Positions 52,389-58,459 of a stretch of DNA of 58,459 nucleotides are shown here, piece by piece. Source of the stretch: Gordonia araii NBRC 100433 (lineage in GTDB: Bacteria; Actinomycetota; Actinomycetes; Mycobacteriales; Mycobacteriaceae); contig NZ_BAEE01000006.1 in the NCBI RefSeq assembly GCF_000241265.1, positions 1-58,459 on the forward strand, read 5' to 3'. The position numbers and the translations under genes are program-made. The notes under the pieces are model-generated. The model worked only from the letters and a program-made list of their open reading frames with translations, was not told the origin of the DNA and made no database searches. Position 1 is the first letter of the stretch. Each line of letters starts with the position of its first letter.

Positions 52389-53734
52389 CCGAGTCAGAGT
52401 TGTCGCCCGAGGCCGAGGCAGCAATCGCCCGCTTCGGGACGCAGGTCCCCGCCGTGTACAAGAGGTGGGCCCGTGGTGCCCACCTGCCCGCAGAGCTGGA
52501 CGCGGCGCTGACCGAGTTGTGGATCAGTGAATCGGTCAGGCTGTCGACCGACGACCCCGCGCGGCATGCCGTCGCCAGGAGCTTCGTCGGTGCGCTCTTC
52601 GCCGAGGCGGGCCGGGTGGACGAGCTGATGGGGGCTCCGCCCACCGAGGTCCTCGCACGGTGCGCGGTACAGGCCTACGGGGATGCGGTGCACGACGCGC
52701 GCGACGGTAAGACGCACGACGGCAAGCCGGGGGCGCCGTGGCGGCGGGGGAACAGCCGACAGACCATGTGGGAATGGCTCGACGCGGACTTCCCGCAAGT
52801 CGGGCAAGCGGTGATCGCGGACGTGCGCGCCAACGGGTTGGCGGCAACGTGCCTCCAGTCGTTGCCGGCCTGCGCCGAGGTCCGGCAGATGGTGACCGAA
52901 CTCCGATCCGGCGAGCTGGACCTCGATGACGAGCTTGCCCTGCTGTGTGTCTCGACCTGGGTGGCGCCCGACGAAGCCGGGCCGGAACAGTTCCTCGACC
53001 TCATGCGCCGTGCCCTGGACGCGGTGAACATCGAGGTGGCAAGCGCCTGCATTCGACCCGGTGCGTCGCCCACCGAGTCCGAATCGGCGATGGTGCGCGC
53101 GATCGCCGGAGAGCAACTCGCCGCCGGGGATCGGTGTGGCCGCCGATTGCTGACCGCCGTACTCCTGGCTGCCGCCTATGAGGACGACGACACCGTGCGT
53201 GCGTTGTTGGCCGGCGTCGATCGGGTGCGGCCGGTCGGGAACGACGTGCCGCCCGAAGAGCAGCTGATCCTCCGGCGCGGCCATGTGCTGGCGTTGGCCG
53301 CGGCGGCGGCGCAGGTGGTCGGAGAGTTCGATGCGGCGGTACGCCTGGCGGAGCTGCATCTGGAGGAGGTGTCCGACGTGGTGGGTTGGGCGACTGCCGG
53401 CGATGACGTGCTGGCCCTGTATCTGGTGGGCATCCATGAATCGGAACCGCAGCGCCGGGCGGAACTCTTCGCCGCGGCCACCGAGATCGCGCGACACGGC
53501 AACGTCCGGCCGCTGTTCCCCCTGGTCTACTTCCATGCCGCCGAAGCGCTCCTCGATACCGGCGGAGACGCAGCGGAGGTGGTCCGGAATATTGGATACG
53601 GCCGGTACCTCGAGCTCGTGGCCGACCACCCTGAGGGTCACTTTTGGTGGGCTCCGCCCATAGCTGAAGCCGTGCGCCGCTTCCCGTCGGGTCCGCTTTC
53701 CTGGGACAGATTGGCGAGGACCTCAGAAGGCTAG
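52385..53734 (+). CDS. Uncharacterised helical protein, sixth gene of MoxR-VWA operon
   Basis: 449 residues from TTG 52385, which overlaps the SWIM stop (TTGA) after GGGAGGATGG. I recognise no family. It is helical from end to end, in repeated pairs suggestive of TPR/HEAT-like solenoids (LALAAAAAQVVGEFDAAVRL, AELFAAATEIARHGNVRPLF, PLVYFHAAEALLDTGGDAAE). There is no signal or membrane segment. E. coli yeh operons have no counterpart I know, so this may be a lineage-specific subunit or substrate adaptor. The 4-base overlap argues strongly that it works with the others. Confidence 0.75.
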   Translation: MTESELSPEAEAAIARFGTQVPAVYKRWARGAHLPAELDAALTELWISESVRLSTDDPARHAVARSFVGALFAEAGRVDELMGAPPTEVLARCAVQAYGDAVHDARDGKTHDGKPGAPWRRGNSRQTMWEWLDADFPQVGQAVIADVRANGLAATCLQSLPACAEVRQMVTELRSGELDLDDELALLCVSTWVAPDEAGPEQFLDLMRRALDAVNIEVASACIRPGASPTESESAMVRAIAGEQLAAGDRCGRRLLTAVLLAAAYEDDDTVRALLAGVDRVRPVGNDVPPEEQLILRRGHVLALAAAAAQVVGEFDAAVRLAELHLEEVSDVVGWATAGDDVLALYLVGIHESEPQRRAELFAAATEIARHGNVRPLFPLVYFHAAEALLDTGGDAAEVVRNIGYGRYLELVADHPEGHFWWAPPIAEAVRRFPSGPLSWDRLARTSEG

Positions 53735-53885
53735 CGTGGGCGGCGGCGAGGACTTCGCGTGTAGGGACGATACATGCCCGATGCGCTGTTTGGGTGAAAC
53801 TTCGGTGAGAACCGCCGGCTGCGAGCGGTGGTGAATTTATGGTACGGGGACCCGCCCGCGACGCATACAAATAGGACCTCACCGA

Positions 53886-53965
53886 GTCGTCGGCCCCCGG
53901 TGCCGCCCGGGGGTCGAGGAGCTACGCCGACGACACGGGGAGCCAGTTCCGGTGGGGAACCGGCT
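53886..53965 (+). promoter_or_regulatory. Structured leader before the TIR-DeoR gene
   Basis: The 263-base gap 53735-53997 has no gene. GTCGTCGG (53886-53893) pairs exactly with CCGACGAC (53927-53934), enclosing a second hairpin CCCCCGG/CCGGGGG (53894-53913). A third hairpin, AGCCAGTTCC/GGAACCGGCT with one mismatch, occupies 53941-53965. A TACAAAT sequence at ~53868 could be a -10 element. It may be an attenuator, a ligand-sensing leader, or a terminator of the preceding operon. Confidence 0.45.
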
Positions 53966-53997
53966 TAAGCTCGATGGATGGAACGGAGACGGTGCTG

Positions 53998-55371
53998 ATG
54001 GTGGGGCGAATCTTCATCTCGTATTCGACACGTGATCGCGACATCGCCGATCTTGTTTGCTCCTACCTCGAGTCTGAGGGCAAGACGGTGTGGATCGCCC
54101 CACGTGACGTCCCGCCAGGGTTGTCCTACCCGGAGGCGATCATCGGCGCGCTCCGCGACAGCGAGGTCGGATTACTCGTGCTCAGCAGCCATTCGAATCT
54201 GTCGCCCCATGTGCTGCGCGAGGTGGAACGGATTTCAGCCGACGGGAAGCGCCTCTACGTCTTGCGGACCGAGGACGTGAAGCTGTCGGATGGGTTGTCC
54301 TACTTCGCGAGCATGGTGCAATGGATCGAAGCTCCGCGTGATCGCTTGCTGCGCGATCCTGCCTCGGTCCTCCGGCCGATCATCGCCGCACCGACCGTGA
54401 GCACCGAGCCGGCAACCGTCGCCAGGGCGGCAGCGGTGCCGACGCAGAGCTCGGAAGTGAGCTTCTCGGTATTGGCCGAACAACAGCGCCGCATGCTCAC
54501 CACTTTCGGCGTGGCGGTGTTGGACTACATCTGTCAACAGCCGAATCCGGCCAAGCCCATCCCGCAGCGGGAGTTGTTGTCGCGTCTGCTGGAGGTTTCT
54601 CCGGGTGTCTTCGATGGCTTGACGCAACGCCAGTTCGACTCGTTGCTCAAGGACGCCATTCACACCGGATGCGTCCCCGGGCTCAACGAGAGCGACGAGG
54701 GGCTCTTCGTCATCGAAGAGAACATCGCAGTGAAGCGCGAGCGAAACCAGGTCGCCAAGGGGTTGATCGCTCGACACGCGGCGAAGCTCGTCGGATCGGG
54801 GATGGTCGTCGCAGTCGACGGTGGGTCGACCACTCTGCCGCTCATCGAGGACTTGCTCGCACGAGTCGAGGCCGGCGACTTAGAGGATGTGCAGATCGTC
54901 ACCAACTCGTTGACGAGCGCGCAGGCGGTGAGCGGGTTCATGTCCAAAAGTGGTTGGTCAGACGAAAGCGCACTGGTCCGGCTGTACCTTGTCGGAGGGA
55001 TTGTCAGGCCCAACACGCATGCGACGACCTGGGGAGGCAACGTCGCGCGGGAGAGTGCTGAGCTTCTCGACGAGTTGGGGACGGGCGCCAAGCCGATCGA
55101 CATCGGATTCGTCGGCGGCAACGGCTTCGAGTTGGACTCTGGCATCACGATGGGTTCGGACAGCGAACTCGGCTTTAAGCGGTTCGTGCTGGAGAATTCT
55201 CAAGCCCCGTATGTGGTGGCGGATTCGTCGAAGGCGGGAATCACCCTGTCGGTGAAGATTTGTGATTGGGATGAGGGCTTCACACTCATCACCAACGTGC
55301 TTCCCCCCGCAGCTCTGGAATCACTGGATGAACTGGTGCTGGCCGGCACGATCGTCGAGGTCCGCGAATGA
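53998..55371 (+). CDS. TIR domain fused to DeoR-type sugar-phosphate sensor domain
   Basis: 457 residues from ATG 53998 (GGAG ten bases upstream; ATG 53974 would add eight). Residues 4-115 are a TIR domain: RIFISYSTRDRDIADLVCSY, the BB-loop region APRDVPPGLSYPEAI, and SHSNLSPHVLREVERI, where Glu75 is the probable catalytic glutamate of NADase TIRs. Residues ~155-245 are a helical linker of unknown type, not the usual DeoR HTH. Residues ~255-435 are a DeoR C-terminal sensor: VVAVDGGSTTLPLIEDL, IVTNSL, VGGIVRPNT, IGFVGGNGF and VVADSSKAG. Such domains bind phosphorylated sugars. It is coupled to the kinase gene by an ATGA overlap. Confidence 0.88.
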   Translation: MVGRIFISYSTRDRDIADLVCSYLESEGKTVWIAPRDVPPGLSYPEAIIGALRDSEVGLLVLSSHSNLSPHVLREVERISADGKRLYVLRTEDVKLSDGLSYFASMVQWIEAPRDRLLRDPASVLRPIIAAPTVSTEPATVARAAAVPTQSSEVSFSVLAEQQRRMLTTFGVAVLDYICQQPNPAKPIPQRELLSRLLEVSPGVFDGLTQRQFDSLLKDAIHTGCVPGLNESDEGLFVIEENIAVKRERNQVAKGLIARHAAKLVGSGMVVAVDGGSTTLPLIEDLLARVEAGDLEDVQIVTNSLTSAQAVSGFMSKSGWSDESALVRLYLVGGIVRPNTHATTWGGNVARESAELLDELGTGAKPIDIGFVGGNGFELDSGITMGSDSELGFKRFVLENSQAPYVVADSSKAGITLSVKICDWDEGFTLITNVLPPAALESLDELVLAGTIVEVRE

Positions 55372-56318
55372 CGATCCGCACGCTTACCCTTAGCCCTGGA
55401 TTCGACCATGTCGTGCGAGTTGACGGACTCCGGGCCGGTGAGGTGGGGGAGGTCCTCTCATGGCGCACCGACGCAGCGGGCAAGGGCGTCAACGTCGCCC
55501 GTACTGCGGCGACGTTCGGGGTCGAGTGCGTGGCATATTCGCTGGTCGGCGCCGCCGATCAGGTGCGGTTCGACTCCCTTATCCGCGCGTCGGGAGTCGA
55601 GCCGATAACGGTGCCGGTCGACGGGCCGACCCGCAACAACCTCACGTTGACCGTCGCCGACCGGCCAGGGATAGCAAGCCATAATGTCGGCCCGCGTATC
55701 GCCGCCAGTGATCACGAGGCGCAAGCACTGGTGGACTCGTTGATAGCGGGCATCGCGGACGGCGATGTGGTGGTTCTCAGCGGAGCCGTTCCCGAACCCC
55801 TACCGCAGGACCTCTATGCCGTCGTAGCCCGTCGAGCGCACGAGTGTGGCGCCCGAGTCATCGTCGACAGTCAGCGTGGTGCGTTGACTGCTGCGGTGGA
55901 GACGGGGCTCCTCCACGCGGCAATACCGAATCTGTCCGAAGCCGCTGCGGCGTACGGCACCGGCCCGGAGGGGGTGCCCCTGCGGGCGCTCCGCGCCATG
56001 AAAGCTGCCGGGGTGGCTGAGCCTCTGGTGACGCTCGGAGAGCGTGGCGCGGCCCGATATGACACTGTCGATCCCCACGATCCGCAGCGGGTGTGGTGCA
56101 CCGTCGATTCTCCGGTGGTCGTCGTCGGGGCGGGTGATGCATTTGTGGCCGGTTACTGCGTGGGGTTATCGGATCCGCGATTCGCTGCGTTGGACTCGGT
56201 TTCTCTCGCGCTGGGAACTGCGTGCGCCCATGTCGGCGGCGCCGAAGGAGCGGTGATCCCGAGGATTGCGACTGCTCATGCCGCACTCGTCGAGCATGGA
56301 TCACTCAACGAGGATTAG
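55368..56318 (+). CDS. PfkB family sugar (phosphate) kinase, 1-phosphofructokinase-like
   Basis: 316 residues. TLTLSPGFDHVVRVDGLRAG and DAAGKGVNVARTAATFG are the PfkB N-terminal signature of the FruK/LacC group. VVVGAGDAFVAGYCVG holds the anion hole and catalytic aspartate. DeoR regulators and FruK kinases often pair in fructose operons; here the regulator part is fused to TIR. The start overlaps the TIR gene stop by 4 bases. No transporter or aldolase is nearby, so fructose use is doubtful, and a nucleoside or ribosyl substrate is possible. Its end overlaps that of the convergent kinase gene. Confidence 0.87.
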   Translation: MTIRTLTLSPGFDHVVRVDGLRAGEVGEVLSWRTDAAGKGVNVARTAATFGVECVAYSLVGAADQVRFDSLIRASGVEPITVPVDGPTRNNLTLTVADRPGIASHNVGPRIAASDHEAQALVDSLIAGIADGDVVVLSGAVPEPLPQDLYAVVARRAHECGARVIVDSQRGALTAAVETGLLHAAIPNLSEAAAAYGTGPEGVPLRALRAMKAAGVAEPLVTLGERGAARYDTVDPHDPQRVWCTVDSPVVVVGAGDAFVAGYCVGLSDPRFAALDSVSLALGTACAHVGGAEGAVIPRIATAHAALVEHGSLNED

Positions 56319-57271
56319 CCGTGCGCCAAGAGCTCATCGACCGCTGCTTTGGTGGGGATGCTGGGTGCGGCACCTCGTGCGGTGACACACAAAGCTCCAG
56401 CTGCAGCGGCAAACTCCAGCGCGAGGGGCGGGGGCGCCCCACGGGTTAGCGCGGTGGTGAACGCGCCGGTGAACGTGTCGCCGGCCGCGGTGGGGTCCAC
56501 CGACTCCACGGCGAAGGCCGGTTGCCGGTAGCGCTTCCCGTCCTCGTCGATGGCGATGGCGCCCTCGGCGCCCATGGTGATGATGACCCCGGTCGACGGA
56601 ATTGCGGCACGGATGGCGTCGGCCGCGGCGAAGCCAGACTCGGCGTCGACGACTTCGATTCCGGTCAACTGGTGTGCTTCAGTCTCATTCGGAGTCAGCC
56701 AGGCCCGTCCTGCGCGACGGACAACGGTGGCGGTGTCGGCCAGCGAGTAGCGGGCCGGAGCAGTGTTCCAGACAACGATGGCGCCATGTCGCTCCGCTGC
56801 ATCGATTGCCGCAGCGATCGTCGGGAGCGGCGTCTCGTTCTGCACCACGAGCGCGTCAGCCCGCTTGAAGTACTCCTCGGCCTTCTCAATGTCGTCGGGG
56901 GTCAGACTGTTGCTCGCCCGGGGGATGCCGATGATCTGGTTCACGCCGTCGGCGGTAATCATCGGGATACCCAAATGGGTTCCCGACGGGTCGCGCAGAA
57001 CGAAAGCGGTGTCCACGCCGTCAGCCCTCAACAGTGAAAGTATCTCGTCGCCAAAATAGTCGGAACCGACTCGTCCGACGGCAGCGCATTCCCCGCCGAG
57101 TCGACTGATTGCGAGTGCTTGGCACAACCCCTTGCCGCCACACGATAGTGCGACGGAATCGGCCAGCACGGTTTCATGTGGCGCCGGCATGCGGTCGAGT
57201 TGAATGGACAAATCGAAGACCATGCTGCCGACGACGACGATGTATGGCGTTTGGGAGATCGGCACCCCCAT
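56315..57271 (-). CDS. PfkB family carbohydrate kinase, ribokinase-like
   Basis: 318 residues from ATG 57271. IVVVGSMVFDLSIQLDRMPA, LSCGGKGLCQALAISRLGGE and AVGRVGSDYFGDEILSLL are ribokinase-group motifs, but the usual GGKGANQAVA has become GGKGLCQALA. WNTAPARYSLA, WLTPNETEAHQLTG and the catalytic DPTAAGDTFTGAF complete it. Ribokinases phosphorylate ribose or related sugars. The gene converges with the 1-phosphofructokinase-like gene with a 4-base overlap, and its start overlaps the stop of a secreted-protein gene (TGATG). Confidence 0.88.
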   Translation of the reverse strand: MGVPISQTPYIVVVGSMVFDLSIQLDRMPAPHETVLADSVALSCGGKGLCQALAISRLGGECAAVGRVGSDYFGDEILSLLRADGVDTAFVLRDPSGTHLGIPMITADGVNQIIGIPRASNSLTPDDIEKAEEYFKRADALVVQNETPLPTIAAAIDAAERHGAIVVWNTAPARYSLADTATVVRRAGRAWLTPNETEAHQLTGIEVVDAESGFAAADAIRAAIPSTGVIITMGAEGAIAIDEDGKRYRQPAFAVESVDPTAAGDTFTGAFTTALTRGAPPPLALEFAAAAGALCVTARGAAPSIPTKAAVDELLAHG

Positions 57272-57681
57272 CAGACCGAGAAGCAGAATCCGGCGGCGGT
57301 GATCCCGCGGGAGACGGTGACGGTGATCGGGTGGCTGTAGACCAGACGGCCGCGGGTCGGTTGCACCGCCTGCAGGGTCCGGCGACCAGGGGTCGTCGGG
57401 GTCCACACGAAAACGGCGGTGTCGGCGGCGGGGATGGTGCGGGCCACGACGGTCTTCAGACCGCTGCCCTCGCGGCTCTCGACCAGCCGCACGACGGTAG
57501 CGGCGTCGTTGACCTTGACCCGGGCCTCATAGCGGCACCCGATGGTGAAGTTCGAGAACGAACCGGGGGAGGGCAGACCCACCCGCGACACGACCGTCGC
57601 CGATGCGGTCGGGGCGGTCAGCATGGTCGCGGCAACACAGCCGGCGGCAACTCCGCACGCTGCGGCAGTCGTCCTTCTCAC
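57271..57681 (-). CDS. Small secreted protein of unknown function
   Basis: 136 residues from GTG 57681 with GAGGAG six bases upstream; ATG 57711 has no ribosome site. The signal peptide (RRTTAAACGVAAGCVAATML, cleavage after ASA) is followed by a ~105-residue beta-rich domain with FTIGCRYEARVKVND, VFVWTPTTPGRRTLQAV and the closing AAGFCFSV; two cysteines could pair. A decayed paralogue lies 128 bases upstream. The TGATG overlap with the kinase gene implies coupling, an odd pairing of an exported and a cytoplasmic product. Confidence 0.72.
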   Translation of the reverse strand: MRRTTAAACGVAAGCVAATMLTAPTASATVVSRVGLPSPGSFSNFTIGCRYEARVKVNDAATVVRLVESREGSGLKTVVARTIPAADTAVFVWTPTTPGRRTLQAVQPTRGRLVYSHPITVTVSRGITAAGFCFSV

Positions 57682-57808
57682 ATCGATCTCCTCGGTGGTT
57701 AAGAGTGTCAACCACCTACAGGATGCGACATTTCGATGAGTCGAACCCGCGAAATCGCTGGGAGAACGCTGTGGGCCGGCAAATCTCCCCCAAACGGACT
57801 AACCGGCG

Positions 57809-57955
57809 CTAGATGCCGAAGCAGAACGGGCCGAGGTGGAACGACGGGCCAGCGCGCAGGATCGGCGTCGTCGCGATGCGGGTCGAGCCCTGTTGGACCG
57901 CGGTAACGCGGCGCAAACCGGGCTTCTTGGGCGTCCACTCGATGGCGGCAGGGTA
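57809..57955 (-). pseudogene. C-terminal remnant of a paralogous secreted protein, cut by IS256 element
   Basis: About 49 codons ending at the TAG at 57809: IEWTPKKPGLRRVTAVQQ then GPSFHLGPFCFGI. This parallels VWTPTTPGRRTLQAVQ and AAGFCFSV of the adjacent intact gene. Upstream coding sense is lost at ~57955, where the mobile-element end begins. The N-terminal part, if kept, would lie beyond the element outside the window. Confidence 0.65.
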
Positions 57956-58459
57956 AGTCCCGTGGAGTGGTGGGGTTTTGGTTCGGTCGTCTGGGTGTCG
58001 GCCCGGTAGATGGGCGGGCCATCGCGTAGAGGTCAATGAGTTACCGCCAAGTGACTCACGAGACCGAAGGACTACACGATGACCCACGACCATTCTGCCC
58101 TGCTCGCCGAGCTCGACTCGCTTGCCTCCGCTGATTCGGGGGCAGTGTTCGCTGAACTGATCCGGGCCGGCCTGCAAGCCCTGATCGAGGCCGAGGCCGC
58201 CGAGAAGATCGGCGCCGGCCGCTATGAGCGCACCACTGAGCGGGCCACGCACCGCAATGGGCACCGATCGAAGACGGTCTCGACCACTTCGGGGGATGTG
58301 TCGGTGAAGATCCCGAAACTGCGGGCCGGGTCGTTCTTCCCGTCGTTGTTGGAGAAACGCCGGCGGGTCGACCGGGCGTTGCATGCGGTGATCATGGAGG
58401 CCTACGTGCACGGGGTCTCCACCCGCAACGTCGACGACCTGGTGCGCGCGCTCGGGGGG
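57953..58459 (+). mobile_element. IS256-family insertion sequence, left part
   Basis: The element probably begins near 57953 with GGGTAAGTCCCGTGGAGTGG, as judged by where the secreted-protein coding sense stops. A noncoding leader of ~125 bases precedes the transposase. The right end and the target duplication are outside the window, so the exact boundary is unproven. Confidence 0.6.
58079..58459 (+). CDS. IS256-family (Mutator) transposase, N-terminal part
   Basis: 127 codons from ATG 58079 to the window edge. LIRAGLQALIEAEAAEKIGA, RYERTTERATHRNGHRSKTV, SGDVSVKIPKLRAGSFFPSL and EAYVHGVSTRNVDDLVRALG are the conserved N-terminal sequence of the family. The DDE catalytic triad would lie further on. 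Nothing visible suggests inactivation. Confidence 0.95.
   Translation, partial: MTHDHSALLAELDSLASADSGAVFAELIRAGLQALIEAEAAEKIGAGRYERTTERATHRNGHRSKTVSTTSGDVSVKIPKLRAGSFFPSLLEKRRRVDRALHAVIMEAYVHGVSTRNVDDLVRALGG

Noticed and set aside
53974..55371. Ordinary DeoR family repressor
   Set aside because: The N-terminus is a TIR domain and the segment before the sensor domain lacks the usual DeoR helix-turn-helix, so DNA binding is not supported.

Overview
The window is high-GC actinobacterial chromosome, most likely from Gordonia or a close mycolic-acid relative (inference). The clearest evidence is a housekeeping core at 25.9-40.3 kb. It carries dnaB with an intein, the rpsF-ssb-rpsR-rplI operon, two polyprenol-phosphate-sugar glycosyltransferase-like membrane proteins, ponA, a DUF5318 gene, a PadR regulator and ino1. 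This matches the gene order I know from the Mycobacterium tuberculosis Rv0046c-Rv0058 region, with a few extra genes inserted.

Layout. 0-1.8 kb: a monooxygenase cut by the window edge and a divergent GAF-domain regulator. 1.9-11 kb: an accessory, defence-like island. It holds a DUF222/HNH protein behind a probable LexA box, an ImmA/IrrE peptidase paired with a class III cyclase-like protein, a PD-(D/E)XK/DUF2075 helicase, a hydrophobic coiled-coil protein and small helical proteins, one with a HEPN-like motif. 11-16 kb: a membrane adenylate cyclase, an esterase, and three consecutive frameshifted genes (quinone oxidoreductase, acetoacetate-decarboxylase-like, lipoprotein lipase). 16-25.7 kb: an HxlR regulator with its target reductase, an RNB ribonuclease, a TetR-controlled ABC exporter, a toxin-antitoxin pair with its own operator, a Uma2 nuclease, an EXPERA membrane protein and an orphan Imm49-like immunity gene. 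25.9-40.4 kb: the conserved core. 40.4-42.6 kb: a short catabolic operon (SDR, F420-type oxidoreductase, SnoaL-like).

42.6-53.7 kb is the most striking block. Six genes overlap by 4 bases at every junction: DUF4132, MoxR AAA+ ATPase, DUF5682, VWA, SWIM zinc finger, and an unrecognised helical protein. The first five match the E. coli yehI/L/M/P/Q set and look like a MoxR-VWA NTP-dependent conflict or quality-control machine. About 260 bases downstream, behind a structured leader, comes a protein that fuses a TIR domain to a DeoR-type sugar-phosphate sensor domain. It is translationally coupled to a PfkB sugar kinase, and a second PfkB kinase converges on that pair. TIR domains typically act on NAD or signal in immunity, and DeoR sensor domains bind phosphorylated sugars. 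The cluster could therefore be an unusual TIR system gated by a sugar-phosphate or nucleotide-derived ligand.

The window ends in an IS256-family element that has inserted into a second copy of a small secreted-protein gene. I identified no rRNA, tRNA or CRISPR array. All family assignments come from reading motifs by eye; no database search was run.
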